NCBI RefSeq assembly: GCF_021556395.1
Contig: NZ_JAKGCS010000036.1
Location: forward strand, 682,001 to 746,000
Direction: 5' to 3'
Source: Acuticoccus kalidii
Lineage (GTDB): Bacteria > Pseudomonadota > Alphaproteobacteria > Rhizobiales > Amorphaceae
Length of the DNA stretch: 64,000 nucleotides
In this document: piece after piece, positions 36,704 to 45,226 of the stretch
Layout: each line of letters opens with the position of its first letter
Numbering within the stretch: the stretch's first letter is position 1
Notes under the pieces: model-generated
The model's database searches: none
What the model saw: only the letters and a program-made list of their open reading frames with translations
Told to the model about the DNA's origin: nothing
Program-made: the position numbers and the translations under genes

Positions 36704-36728
36704 GCGCGCCGCGCGCATACCGGAATGG

Positions 36729-36754
36729 AAAAGGGGGCTGCGCGCCCCCTTTTT
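36729..36754. terminator. Bidirectional terminator after the SMP-30 gene
   Basis: AAAAGGGGGC (36729-36738) pairs with GCCCCCTTTT (36744-36753) around a 5-base loop, and is followed by another T. It separates the lactonase gene from the converging purine operon. Confidence 0.85.
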
Positions 36755-36781
36755 GTCGTCTGGAAGATGGGCGGCGCGGTC

Positions 36782-37441
36782 TCAGGCGCAGGCGGCGACG
36801 ATGCTCTTGAAGAGCGGCATCCCGTCTTCGCTCGCATGGAGCGGCTCGACCGCGTTTTCCGGGTGCGGCATCAGGCCGAGAACGTTGCCGGCTTCGTTGG
36901 CGATTCCGGCGATGTCGTTCACCGAGCCGTTCAGCGCCTCGCGATAGCGGAAAATCACCCGACCTTCGCCTTCGAGACGCTTCACAGTCTCCTCGTCGGC
37001 GCGGAAATTGCCGTCATGATGGGCGACGGGGAAGGTGACTTCGGCGCCGGTCTCGTAAGCGCCGGTGAACGGGCCGCTCTGCTCCACCGCGAGATGAACC
37101 GGGCGGCAGATGAAGGTGAGGCCAGCATTGCGCATCAGCGCGCCCGGCAGAAGGCGCGCCTCGGTCAGAACCTGAAACCCGTTGCAGACGCCGAGCACGT
37201 AGCCGCCGCGTGCCGCATGGTCGGCGACGGCACGCATCACCGGCGAGCGGGCCGCGATCGCCCCGGCGCGCAGATAGTCGCCGTGTGCGAAGCCGCCGGG
37301 GACCATCACGAGGTCGACGGCGGGCAACGACGTTTCCGTGTGCCAGACGAGGTGGGTCTCGGTGCCGCCGGCGAGCGTGATCGCCCGCTCGGCGTCACGC
37401 TCGCGATTGGAGCCCGGAAAGACGATGACAGCGGCGCGCAT
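36782..37441 (-). CDS. purQ: Phosphoribosylformylglycinamidine synthase subunit PurQ
   Basis: Glutaminase subunit of FGAM synthase in de novo purine synthesis; it passes ammonia to PurL. The 219-residue class I amidotransferase shows VIVFPGSNRERDA, the nucleophile Cys in VLGVCNGFQVL and the His-Glu pair in GLMPHPENAV. The ATG at 37441 overlaps the purS stop by one base (TGATG). PurL is not in the window. Confidence 0.96.
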   Translation of the reverse strand: MRAAVIVFPGSNRERDAERAITLAGGTETHLVWHTETSLPAVDLVMVPGGFAHGDYLRAGAIAARSPVMRAVADHAARGGYVLGVCNGFQVLTEARLLPGALMRNAGLTFICRPVHLAVEQSGPFTGAYETGAEVTFPVAHHDGNFRADEETVKRLEGEGRVIFRYREALNGSVNDIAGIANEAGNVLGLMPHPENAVEPLHASEDGMPLFKSIVAACA

Positions 37442-37683
37442 CAGCTCACAATGGCAATGTCGTAGCGCTCGACGACCGTGTTCGCGAGGAGGTCTTCGCA
37501 CATCTTGTGCACCTCGGCGCGGGCGGCCTCTTCGTCGCTCGATTGAAGTTCCAGGTCGATGATCTTGCCCTGCCGCGCCGAGACGACGCCGGAAAAGCCG
37601 AGATCGGACAAGGCGCCTTCGATCGCCTTGCCCTGCGGGTCGAGCACGCCGGATTTCAGCGTGATGGTGACGCGCGCTTTCAC
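37441..37683 (-). CDS. purS: Phosphoribosylformylglycinamidine synthase subunit PurS
   Basis: An 80-residue small subunit that bridges PurQ and PurL in the three-part FGAM synthase. Recognised by KARVTITLKSGVLDPQGKAI, with the typical PQG turn, and the C-terminal CEDLLANTVVERYDI. The start is GTG at 37683, overlapping the purC stop by 4 bases (GTGA). Confidence 0.95.
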   Translation of the reverse strand: MKARVTITLKSGVLDPQGKAIEGALSDLGFSGVVSARQGKIIDLELQSSDEEAARAEVHKMCEDLLANTVVERYDIAIVS

Positions 37684-38459
37684 GACTGCACCAGCGTCGG
37701 CCCGGAGACGATGGGCCGCTCCTGCTCGGGCATGATTCCGAGGCGACGGGCGACCTCCTGATAGGCTTCGAGAAGCCCACCGAGATCGCGGCGGAAGCGG
37801 TCCTTGTCGAGAACCTTGGCTTCCTTGTCGTCGGTCTTGATGTCCCAGAGACGGGCCGAATCGGGGCTGATCTCGTCGGCGACGACGACGCGCATCAGGT
37901 CGTTCTCCCAAAGGCGGCCGCATTCCATCTTGAAGTCGACGAGACGGATCCCGACGCCGAGAAAGAGGCCGGCCAGGAAGTCGTTCACACGCACGGCAAG
38001 GGCCATGATGTCGTCGAGTTCCTGGGGCGTCGCCCAACCGAAGGCGGTGATATGCTCTTCGGTGACGAGCGGATCCTCGAGCTCGTCATTCTTGTAATAG
38101 AACTCGATGATCGAGCGGGGGAGCTGCGTGCCCTCCTCGAGCCCGAGACGCTTCGCGAGCGAGCCTGCGGCGACATTGCGCACCACGACCTCGAGCGGGA
38201 TGATCTCGACCTCGCGGATGAGCTGCTCGCGCATGTTCAGCCGGCGGATGAAATGCGTCGGAATGCCCATCTCGTTGAGATGGTTGAAGATGTGTTCCGA
38301 GATCCGGTTGTTCAGAACGCCCTTGCCGTCGATGACGTCTTTCTTGCGGGCGTTATAGGCGGTAGCATCATCCTTGAAGTGCTGAATGAGCGTGCCGGGT
38401 TCCGGGCCCTCGTACAGGATTTTTGCTTTGCCTTCGTAGATGCGGCGGCGACGGCTCAT
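37680..38459 (-). CDS. purC: SAICAR synthase (phosphoribosylaminoimidazole-succinocarboxamide synthase)
   Basis: ATP-dependent step of purine synthesis joining CAIR and aspartate. The 259-residue protein has the ATP-binding IYEGKAKILYEGPEPG near the N-terminus, FKDDATAYNARKK, EVVVRNVAAGSLAKR and LVDFKMECGR, with DEISPDSARLWD near the end. I chose the ATG at 38459, the family's usual start; upstream in-frame ATG 38492 and TTG 38528 are less likely. First gene of the purC-purS-purQ operon; divergent from the zeta-type gene. Confidence 0.95.
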   Translation of the reverse strand: MSRRRRIYEGKAKILYEGPEPGTLIQHFKDDATAYNARKKDVIDGKGVLNNRISEHIFNHLNEMGIPTHFIRRLNMREQLIREVEIIPLEVVVRNVAAGSLAKRLGLEEGTQLPRSIIEFYYKNDELEDPLVTEEHITAFGWATPQELDDIMALAVRVNDFLAGLFLGVGIRLVDFKMECGRLWENDLMRVVVADEISPDSARLWDIKTDDKEAKVLDKDRFRRDLGGLLEAYQEVARRLGIMPEQERPIVSGPTLVQS

Positions 38460-38693
38460 GGGGATGTACCGACTCAGGTTAGGCTGTTGCATTGGATAAG
38501 CGCCAACACGTCGATCGAGGCGGGCCAAACCGCGTTGGTTCGTCCCACCCCGGCAAACGGCAGCGCCGCGACCCTAAAGATAATGTCCGATTGACGCTAT
38601 CCCATACCGGCGTCGGTCTCAATGGTGTCGGATCGCGCGTTGACTCGCCGGGCGGCATCAAATCATAGACGCGCGACAGGATGGAGGCGGACG

Positions 38694-39017
38694 ATGAGCC
38701 AATTCGAAGAACGGGAACGCGCATTCGAAGCGCGCTTTGCGCACGATGAGGAGCTGCGGTTCAAGGCGATCGCGCGGCGCAACCGGCTTCTCGGGCTGTG
38801 GGCAGCCGAGAAACTCGGTCGCGAGGGCGCCGCGGCCGAGGCCTATGCGCGCGAGGTCGTGCGCTCCGATTTCGACGAGCCGGGTGACGAAGATGTGTTT
38901 CGCAAGGTGCAGGGCGATCTGACCGCCGCGGGCGTTGCGCTCGAAGACGAAGAATTGCGGGTCAAGATGCGGGAGCTTCTCGTCGTCGCGGCCGAGGAAG
39001 TGTCGAGCACCTCCTGA
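38694..39017 (+). CDS. F1-ATPase zeta-type inhibitor (DUF1476)
   Basis: The 107-residue protein belongs to DUF1476; the Paracoccus member is the zeta subunit that blocks ATP hydrolysis by F1-ATPase. The family's N-terminal segment FEERERAFEARFAHDEELRFKA and the following RRNRLLGLWAAEKLG are intact, which are the inhibitory helix and core. GGAGG lies just upstream of the ATG at 38694. It stands alone, with a terminator after it. Confidence 0.9.
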   Translation: MSQFEERERAFEARFAHDEELRFKAIARRNRLLGLWAAEKLGREGAAAEAYAREVVRSDFDEPGDEDVFRKVQGDLTAAGVALEDEELRVKMRELLVVAAEEVSSTS

Positions 39018-39057
39018 CGAGCGGGGCCCGGTTCGCCGGGCGCGTTGCCGATAGAGG

Positions 39058-39088
39058 ACGACCGCGGCGCATGCGCCGCGGTCGTTTT
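39058..39088 (+). terminator. Rho-independent terminator after the DUF1476 gene
   Basis: A long GC-rich palindrome (ACGACCGCGGCGC from 39058, mirrored to 39085) runs into TTTT. It lies between converging genes. Confidence 0.8.
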
Positions 39089-39100
39089 GCGTTTTGCGCC

Positions 39101-39574
39101 TTACTGCGCGGTTGCCGGGGCCGGCGTCTCGGTCTCCTGCGCATTGTCGTTCGCAGCCGGGGCGGTATCGGTCGCCGCAGGGGCGGTGCCGGTTGCCGCC
39201 GGAGCGTCGTCGTTCGCCGCCGGAGCGGTCTCCTCAGCCGCCGGCGCGACGGCTTCGGCCGGCGAAGAAACGGCCGGGTCGGTCGCCGTCGTGTCGCCGG
39301 CGGTCGATTCGCTCTGCGTCGCGGTCGCGCCGGTCGCCTCCGAGCCGGTATCGTTCGCCGGCTGGTTGGTGACGGATTCGCTCGCCGGCGCCGGTCCGCT
39401 CTCTTCGAGGGCAGGGGTGGGGGTGGCGATATCCGCGTCGTCGCCGGAGAAGGAATAGAAGTAGGCACCGATCGCGAGAATCACCGCGATCGTCGTGCTG
39501 ATGGTCAAGATCATCAGCGTGTGCGTGCCGAACGCACCTTGCCGGGCTTCGGTCGTCGAGCGTTGTTCCACCAT
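39101..39574 (-). CDS. Single-pass membrane protein with Ala/Pro/Thr-rich tail
   Basis: 157 residues, no recognised family. A short cytoplasmic N-terminus, one membrane segment at about residues 19-41 (TLMILTISTTIAVILAIGAYFY) and about 110 low-complexity residues outside, built from Ala, Thr, Pro, Asp and Glu with imperfect repeats such as APAATGTAPAATDTAPAAND. The tail resembles a spacer or cell-wall-spanning region rather than a folded domain. It is divergent from the outer-membrane protein gene, with about 230 bases between them that show no clear regulatory site. Confidence 0.6.
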   Translation of the reverse strand: MVEQRSTTEARQGAFGTHTLMILTISTTIAVILAIGAYFYSFSGDDADIATPTPALEESGPAPASESVTNQPANDTGSEATGATATQSESTAGDTTATDPAVSSPAEAVAPAAEETAPAANDDAPAATGTAPAATDTAPAANDNAQETETPAPATAQ

Positions 39575-39805
39575 GTATCACCCTTCCGTCTCGCCAGTGG
39601 GCCGCACGGCACCAACCGGCGGGTTACTAAACTCAAGCCTAAAACGGATGGGTCGGGGCGGGGGTTCCCCGTCCAGCCTGCGGTGTGTTGCCCGGGTGTC
39701 ACGCGCCGCGGGCGACAGCGGGCTTTCAGGCAATCGAGATACGGAATCGGCTTCCTTATCGGGCCGGAGGGCGTCACCTTCGCCGGAACTGTCCAGGAGT
39801 GCCCC

Positions 39806-40594
39806 GTGCGTATCCTTTCCGGCGCTGCCCTTTTCCTCGCGATGACGTTTTCGGCCCAGGCCGCCGATCCCTACGCGCCGCCTCCTCCGGAAGTGCCGGA
39901 CGCGGTCGAAGCGCGCGACATCATCTTCGATCTCGGGTTCGGGGCGCAGCTTCAGCCGCAATTCCCGTCCAGCCAGAAATACATGACGACCCCCTGGCCG
40001 ATCGCCGGGCTCCATTTCCTGCGCGTGCCGATGATCGGCGACGTGGTGGACGGCAAGCCGCGCGTGTTCTCGATCTATCCGGCCTACGATTTCACCGGCG
40101 AGCGCAAAGAGAGCGACGCGGCCTATCTCGCCGGCACAGGCAAGGTCGACTGGTCGGTGGAACTTGGCCCGGGCGTCGCCTTCCGCAAGGGCCCGATCCG
40201 CGCCTTCGCCGAAATCCGCTACGGCCTCAGCGGGCATAACGGGTTCGTCGGCGAGGCGGGTGTCGATTTCATCGCCAACCAGTTCGCCCGTTTCGAGGTG
40301 CGCGGTGGCCCGCGCGTCTCCCTCGCGACCGACGATTATATGAAGACCTATTTCGGCGTTCCGGTCTCCGCGGCGGTGCTCGATCCTTATGAGCCGAGCG
40401 GCGGCTTCAAGGATGTCGGCATCGAGATGCAGGCCCTTTATCGGATCACCGACAAATTGTCCCTGCGCGGCAAAGCGTCATGGCGCCATTATGTGGGCGA
40501 CGCGGCCGACAGCCCGATCGTGAAGGCCGGCAATCAGGACGAATTCGTCGTCGGCATCGGCCTCAGTTATCTGTTCGGCCTCGATCTCTACTGA
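39806..40594 (+). CDS. MipA/OmpV-family outer-membrane protein
   Basis: The 262-residue protein has a signal peptide (MRILSGAALFLAMTFSAQA) and a beta-barrel-like pattern: alternating hydrophobic strands, aromatic girdles and a C-terminal LSYLFGLDLY ending in Tyr. MipA/OmpV features are LGPGVAFRKGPIRAFAEIRYGLSGHNGFVGEAG and the closing strands. The start is GTG at 39806 with AGGAG 6 bases upstream. MipA-type proteins scaffold murein synthesis in some bacteria; function here is not known. A terminator follows. Confidence 0.82.
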   Translation: MRILSGAALFLAMTFSAQAADPYAPPPPEVPDAVEARDIIFDLGFGAQLQPQFPSSQKYMTTPWPIAGLHFLRVPMIGDVVDGKPRVFSIYPAYDFTGERKESDAAYLAGTGKVDWSVELGPGVAFRKGPIRAFAEIRYGLSGHNGFVGEAGVDFIANQFARFEVRGGPRVSLATDDYMKTYFGVPVSAAVLDPYEPSGGFKDVGIEMQALYRITDKLSLRGKASWRHYVGDAADSPIVKAGNQDEFVVGIGLSYLFGLDLY

Positions 40595-40624
40595 TCCGGC
40601 GGCCCGTCACCGTCGACCATAAAA

Positions 40625-40655
40625 AAAAACGCCTCGGATGTCCGAGGCGTTTTTC
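40625..40655. terminator. Bidirectional terminator between the MipA-like gene and sqdB
   Basis: AAAAACGCCTCGG pairs with CCGAGGCGTTTTT around an ATGT loop, with an A-run before and T-run after, so it can serve both converging genes. Confidence 0.88.
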
Positions 40656-40675
40656 GTTTCGCGAGAGCGTCCGGC

Positions 40676-41836
40676 TCAGCGCCAGAGCGACACGCACGGG
40701 ATCTTCGAGCGGTCGCACCGGTCGGCATAGCGCTTGGCGATCTCGGTGACTTCGCGCATCAGACCGGCTTCCAGCGTGATCGGCTTGAGGCCGAGATGCA
40801 GGAAGCGATCATGCTCCACATGCAGCTCGTTCTCCGCCGCTTCGTTGCGCGGGTTGTCGAGATAGGCGATGTCGACGCCCGTCAGATCGGCGATCATCTT
40901 GGCGAGATCGCGGATCCGGTGGGTCTCCGTCATCTGGTTCAGGATGTTGACGCGCTCGCCGGCCTGGGGCGGGTTCTCGATCGCCAGCTCCACGCAGCGG
41001 CACGTGTCCTTGATGTGGATGAAGGCGCGCGTCTGCCCGCCGGTGCCATGCACGGTGAGCGGATACTCGACCGCCGCCTGCATCAGGAATCGGTTGAGAA
41101 CCGTCCCATAGTCGCCGTCATAGTCGAAGCGGTTGATGAGCCGCTCGTCCTTCGACGTCTGATCGGTTTGCGTGCCCCAGACGATGCCCTGGTGAAGATC
41201 GGTGATCTTCACGCCATCGTTCTTGTTGTAATAGAAGAAGAAGAGCTGATCCTGCGTCTTCGTCATGTGGTAGATCGAGCCGGGATTGGCCGGATACAGG
41301 ATCTCCTGATCCGTCAAACCGTTCTCGGTGTCGACTTTGACGCGCAGATACCCTTCCGGGATCTTCATCCCGGCGGTGCCGTACCCGTACACGCCCATCG
41401 TGCCGAGGTGCACGAGATGCACGTCGAGCCCCGACTCCACGATCGCACACAGGACGTCGTGCGTCGCGGTGAGGTTGTTGCGCACCGTGTACCGCTTGTG
41501 CATCGGGCTCTTCATCGAATAGGGCGCGGCGCGCTGCTCGGCGAAATGCACGATCGCGTCCGGCTTCTCGTCGATGATGAGCGAGAGAAGGCGGTGATAA
41601 TTTTCACCGACGGTGAAGTTGACGTGACGGATCGTCTGTCCGCTCACCTCCTTCCAGGCGGCGAGGCGCTCGGACAGGTGTCGGATCGGGGTGAGCGATT
41701 CGACCTCCAACTCCACATCAATCTTACGACGCGACAAGTTGTCGACGATGATGACCTCATGGCCTCGGTTCGACAGGTGCAGACTGGTCGGCCAGCCGCA
41801 AAAGCCATCGCCACCGAGCACGATGATCTTCGCCAT
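40676..41836 (-). CDS. sqdB: UDP-sulfoquinovose synthase
   Basis: Makes UDP-sulfoquinovose from UDP-glucose and sulfite for the plant-type sulfolipid SQDG. The 386-residue extended SDR shows LGGDGFCGWPTSLHLSNRG (cofactor loop), VHFAEQRAAPYSM, the catalytic Thr in LGTMGVYG and Tyr-x3-Lys in YHMTK, TDLHQGIVWGTQTDQT, YGTVLNRFLMQAAV and a C-terminal VSLW as in SQD1 proteins. The ATG at 41836 is preceded by GGAGC. No glycosyltransferase of SqdX or SqdD type is next to it in the window, so the second step must be encoded elsewhere. It is divergent from manC. Confidence 0.9.
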   Translation of the reverse strand: MAKIIVLGGDGFCGWPTSLHLSNRGHEVIIVDNLSRRKIDVELEVESLTPIRHLSERLAAWKEVSGQTIRHVNFTVGENYHRLLSLIIDEKPDAIVHFAEQRAAPYSMKSPMHKRYTVRNNLTATHDVLCAIVESGLDVHLVHLGTMGVYGYGTAGMKIPEGYLRVKVDTENGLTDQEILYPANPGSIYHMTKTQDQLFFFYYNKNDGVKITDLHQGIVWGTQTDQTSKDERLINRFDYDGDYGTVLNRFLMQAAVEYPLTVHGTGGQTRAFIHIKDTCRCVELAIENPPQAGERVNILNQMTETHRIRDLAKMIADLTGVDIAYLDNPRNEAAENELHVEHDRFLHLGLKPITLEAGLMREVTEIAKRYADRCDRSKIPCVSLWR

Positions 41837-42189
41837 GGAATGTTGCTCCGATCGTAGGTCTGAAGACGACCATTGGGGAGAATATCGCGGGACAGTCCGG
41901 TCGATGGACGAACGGTGGCCAACGATGAGGTGCACCGCTTACACGCAAATTGCCGCCAGATGAAAGAGGCGAGGATGCAAACCATCCTCCCACGTGAGCG
42001 GGGGGCTGATGGGCGACCAAACATTTGCGCGGGAGGAGGCGAGGATTTCCCCTCAAAGTGCTAGACTGCCCTTGCGTGGCGCGCCGCTTCTCGCCGGGCG
42101 TCGCCGGTAACCGATTGCCTTGCCGGCAGCACTGGCGAACCCATGATGCGGATGCTAGGCGTCTGGGCGTCGAGTGGATGGACGAGCTG
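41837..42189. other. Intergenic region between sqdB and manC
   Basis: 353 bases between divergent genes. No convincing ORF, tRNA or T-rich hairpin was found. It is less GC-rich than the coding sequence around 41930-42070 and probably holds both promoters, but no clear -35/-10 pair stands out. Confidence 0.4.
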
Positions 42190-43602
42190 ATGAGCATTTA
42201 CCCCGTCATTCTGGCCGGAGGTCGCGGGACCCGGCTTTGGCCCCTGTCGCGCGCGGACAAGCCCAAGCAATTCTTGCCGATGCACGGCGAGCACAGCCTT
42301 TTTCAAAAGACGATCGAGCGCCATGCGACGGTCGACGGGTTGAGCGCGCCTTGGGTGGTCTGCGGCCTGTCGGACCGCTTCCAGGTCGATGACGGCCTCA
42401 CCGGCATCGGCATCAACGACGCGACCGTCGTTCTCGAACCGGCGAGCCGCAACACCGCCCCGGCGATCGCCGCCGTAGCCGAGGCACTCGTCCGCACCGA
42501 CCCGGACGCGATTCTCTTCGTCCTTCCCTCCGACCACCTCATCACCCCGGACGCGGCCTATTTCGCGACGCTCGAGGCCGCCTTCGCCGCTGCGAAAGAC
42601 GGCAAGATGGTCACGTTCGGCGTCGTCCCGACGCACCCGGAAACCGGCTACGGCTACATCAAGGCCGCCTCCGGCGACGGCGCGGTCCGTCCCGTCGAGC
42701 GCTTCGTGGAAAAGCCGCCGATGGCGGATGCGGCCGAAATGGTCGCCGAGGGCAGCTATTTCTGGAATGCCGGCTTCTTTGCCTTTGGCGCCCGCGCCCT
42801 GCTCGACGAATTGTCGCGCACCGCGCCCGATGTCGTCGAGGTCGCGATGGCGGCGGTCGATGCGGCGGAGCGGGACAACGGCTCGATCACGCTGCCGGAG
42901 AGCGCCTATAGCCAGGCCCCCGACATTTCGATCGACTATGCGCTCTTCGAGCGCACCGACAAGGCGATCGTCGCCCCGATTTCGTGCCGTTGGTCCGATG
43001 TCGGTTCCTGGCGCGCCTATTGGGAGACGCTCGACAAGGACGATCACGGCAACGCCGTGCGCGGCAAGGGCATCTCCGTCGGCTCGAAGAATTCGCTGAT
43101 CGTCTCCAATCGCGCCGACGTCGTGGCGCTCGGGGTCGAGGATATGGCGATCATCGCCGTCGAGGACGCGATCCTCGTGTGCCCGCTCGACCGAGCGCAG
43201 GATGTGAAGAACGTCGTCGCCACCCTGAAAGAGGGCAAGCGGCACGAGCTTCTCGACGTGTCGCCGACAGTCAATCGTCCCTGGGGCGGCTATTCCTCGA
43301 TCATGAACGGGCCGCGCTTCCAGGTGAAGCACCTCTTCGTGTCGCCCGGAAAGCGCCTGTCGCTCCAAAAGCACCATCACCGGGCCGAGCATTGGGTGGT
43401 CGTCCGCGGCACCGCCGAGGTGACGATCGACGACGAAGTGCAGACGCTGAGCGAGAATCAGTCGACCTACATTCCGCTCGGCGCCGTTCACCGCCTCGCC
43501 AATCCGGGCCGCATCCTCCTCGAAGTGATCGAAGTGCAGACCGGCAGCTATCTCGGCGAGGATGACATCGTCCGCCTGCAGGACGAGTGGGGCCGCACCT
43601 GA
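42190..43602 (+). CDS. manC: Mannose-1-phosphate guanylyltransferase / mannose-6-phosphate isomerase
   Basis: Bifunctional enzyme making GDP-mannose for polysaccharides. The 470-residue protein has the nucleotidyltransferase signature GGRGTRLWPLSR (10-21), PKQFL, VLPSDHLI and VERFVEKP in the N-terminal domain, and a C-terminal cupin with the type II isomerase metal site LSLQKHHHRAEHWVVVRGTA. The ATG at 42190 gives the standard MSIYPVILAGG start; an in-frame ATG at 42178 is possible. It neighbours a glycosyltransferase on the opposite strand, so a mannose-containing surface polymer is a fair guess. Confidence 0.92.
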   Translation: MSIYPVILAGGRGTRLWPLSRADKPKQFLPMHGEHSLFQKTIERHATVDGLSAPWVVCGLSDRFQVDDGLTGIGINDATVVLEPASRNTAPAIAAVAEALVRTDPDAILFVLPSDHLITPDAAYFATLEAAFAAAKDGKMVTFGVVPTHPETGYGYIKAASGDGAVRPVERFVEKPPMADAAEMVAEGSYFWNAGFFAFGARALLDELSRTAPDVVEVAMAAVDAAERDNGSITLPESAYSQAPDISIDYALFERTDKAIVAPISCRWSDVGSWRAYWETLDKDDHGNAVRGKGISVGSKNSLIVSNRADVVALGVEDMAIIAVEDAILVCPLDRAQDVKNVVATLKEGKRHELLDVSPTVNRPWGGYSSIMNGPRFQVKHLFVSPGKRLSLQKHHHRAEHWVVVRGTAEVTIDDEVQTLSENQSTYIPLGAVHRLANPGRILLEVIEVQTGSYLGEDDIVRLQDEWGRT

Positions 43603-43629
43603 CGGCACCGGGCTGAGCGGGGCGGCGGC

Positions 43630-44973
43630 TCAGAGCGCCTCGACCCCGCTCGCATTGTTGATGATCAGCGGGCCGTACAAAAGCTCGGCGAAGAGCCGCG
43701 AGGGCCGCAGCGTCGCCCAATATGAGGACTTCGCCGCCGCCGCATCCTTGCGCGCCGAGGCCATGTCCGCCGCAAGGTCGGAGACGATCTCGCCGAGCAC
43801 GCGATCGTCCGCCGCGCGCAGAATCCGCGAGCGCGGCGCACCGGCGATCTGGATCCCGTCATAGGTGATGATCGGCTTGCCGGCGGCCATCGCGTGCAGC
43901 GCCGTCGTCGAATGATATTCGACGCTTTCGTCGGCGGTGTAGGGCAGGAGCAGTGCGTCGATCCGCTTCAGCGCCGCGAGGTAGAGCGGGCGCGGCATAT
44001 AATCTTCGATCAGCGACACGTTGCGTTCGGGCATCGCCATCAGCTCGGCGCGGTGGGTCTGCACGTCGGCCGGGAGGGGGCGGCCGGCCGGATCGGGGCG
44101 GACCTGGATCACGAAGCGGGTGCGCTGCGGATTGGTCGCCGACTGGTTGGCGGCCCGCACGATGGCGGCGAGGCGATCGAACCCGCGTCCGGGCCCTGTC
44201 GAGGAGAGAAAGCCGACGGTGAAACGGTCGGACGGGGCTTCGCCGGCCCCTTCGAGCGACAGCTCGGGCGGGGTGTCGAGCGGTTGGACGGGCACGCCGA
44301 TCTGATAACGCAGCCGCTGCGCGAGCGCCCGCGACCACGCATAAAGGAAAATCGACGGCCGCACGCTGTTCAGATGATCGATCCGGCTGCCGAGGCTGTG
44401 CAGGCCGCCGAGCCGGGCCGCATGGGGCATCTCCGCCTCCTCCCACCAGGTGGCGAGGTGGATGAACGGCCGCGCCTTGGGCGCCATCTCGGCCGCGAGA
44501 TCGAGGACCATGTGGAGGAGCGCGGCGTCGAAGGCCGGAATGAAGACATGCCGCCGTGTCGAGAAGCGGGAGGAGGCGAGCACGTCGCGAAGCCGGTCTC
44601 TCAACGCGTCTTCGGCATGGTCCTTGGCGCGTCCGGTCAGCCCGTCGAGCTCGTAGGTCGAGACCGGAAAGCCGCCATTGCCGAAATGGGCACTCGCTTC
44701 ATGCCCGATGACCACGAGCGGGATGCGCAAGCGTCCGGCACAGGCGCCGATGCGCATCGCGAGATCCTCGTGCGCCGGGGTTCGCGCCGACGCCGCCGGG
44801 TCGACGAGCACGAACTCGTGCGCGAGCCCGTTCTCCCGCGCGAGTTCGGGAAACGCCGCATTGCGCAGGAGGGCGACTTCGATGTCGGCGATCGGCGGTT
44901 CGGCCCAAACCGGGTCGAGCGACAGCTTCTTCGACCCGATCGGCAGCCGTGAAACTCCAGAAAAATTGGCCAT
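43630..44973 (-). CDS. Glycosyltransferase-like protein (GT-B fold)
   Basis: The 447-residue soluble protein has a C-terminal half that reads like a GT4-type glycosyltransferase: FTVGFLSSTGPGRGFDRLAAIV (donor-domain first strand), FVIQVRPD, LIEDYMPRPLYLAALKRIDALLLPY and the ESVEYHSTTALHAMAAGKPIITYD segment where the donor nucleotide sugar is bound. The N-terminal acceptor half is divergent. Convergent with manC, 27 bases apart. Donor and acceptor unknown. Confidence 0.7.
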   Translation of the reverse strand: MANFSGVSRLPIGSKKLSLDPVWAEPPIADIEVALLRNAAFPELARENGLAHEFVLVDPAASARTPAHEDLAMRIGACAGRLRIPLVVIGHEASAHFGNGGFPVSTYELDGLTGRAKDHAEDALRDRLRDVLASSRFSTRRHVFIPAFDAALLHMVLDLAAEMAPKARPFIHLATWWEEAEMPHAARLGGLHSLGSRIDHLNSVRPSIFLYAWSRALAQRLRYQIGVPVQPLDTPPELSLEGAGEAPSDRFTVGFLSSTGPGRGFDRLAAIVRAANQSATNPQRTRFVIQVRPDPAGRPLPADVQTHRAELMAMPERNVSLIEDYMPRPLYLAALKRIDALLLPYTADESVEYHSTTALHAMAAGKPIITYDGIQIAGAPRSRILRAADDRVLGEIVSDLAADMASARKDAAAAKSSYWATLRPSRLFAELLYGPLIINNASGVEAL

Positions 44974-45226
44974 ACGTGTCAGTGTTATTCAAATAAAGCG
45001 GCATCGCGGGGCGAGATCGTGATCGAGGCCCGACGGCCGAAGCTACAGCCTCCGCACGATACGCCGTTCGCGGCCTGATGTCTCCGATTAACCACGACAA
45101 GCGGGGTGGTTCATGGTCGCCGGTTCGCCGACAGAACCGTCCCGTCGGAGAGCGGGCGCAATGGATATTTAAGGTTAACGTTGCATTCTAGCCGCCACGG
45201 CAGAGCGATACGGAATTTCGGGGGCA

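Noticed and set aside
41837..42189. A possible tRNA or small RNA between sqdB and manC
   Set aside because: No cloverleaf, CCA-end pattern or T-rich hairpin could be built from the sequence.
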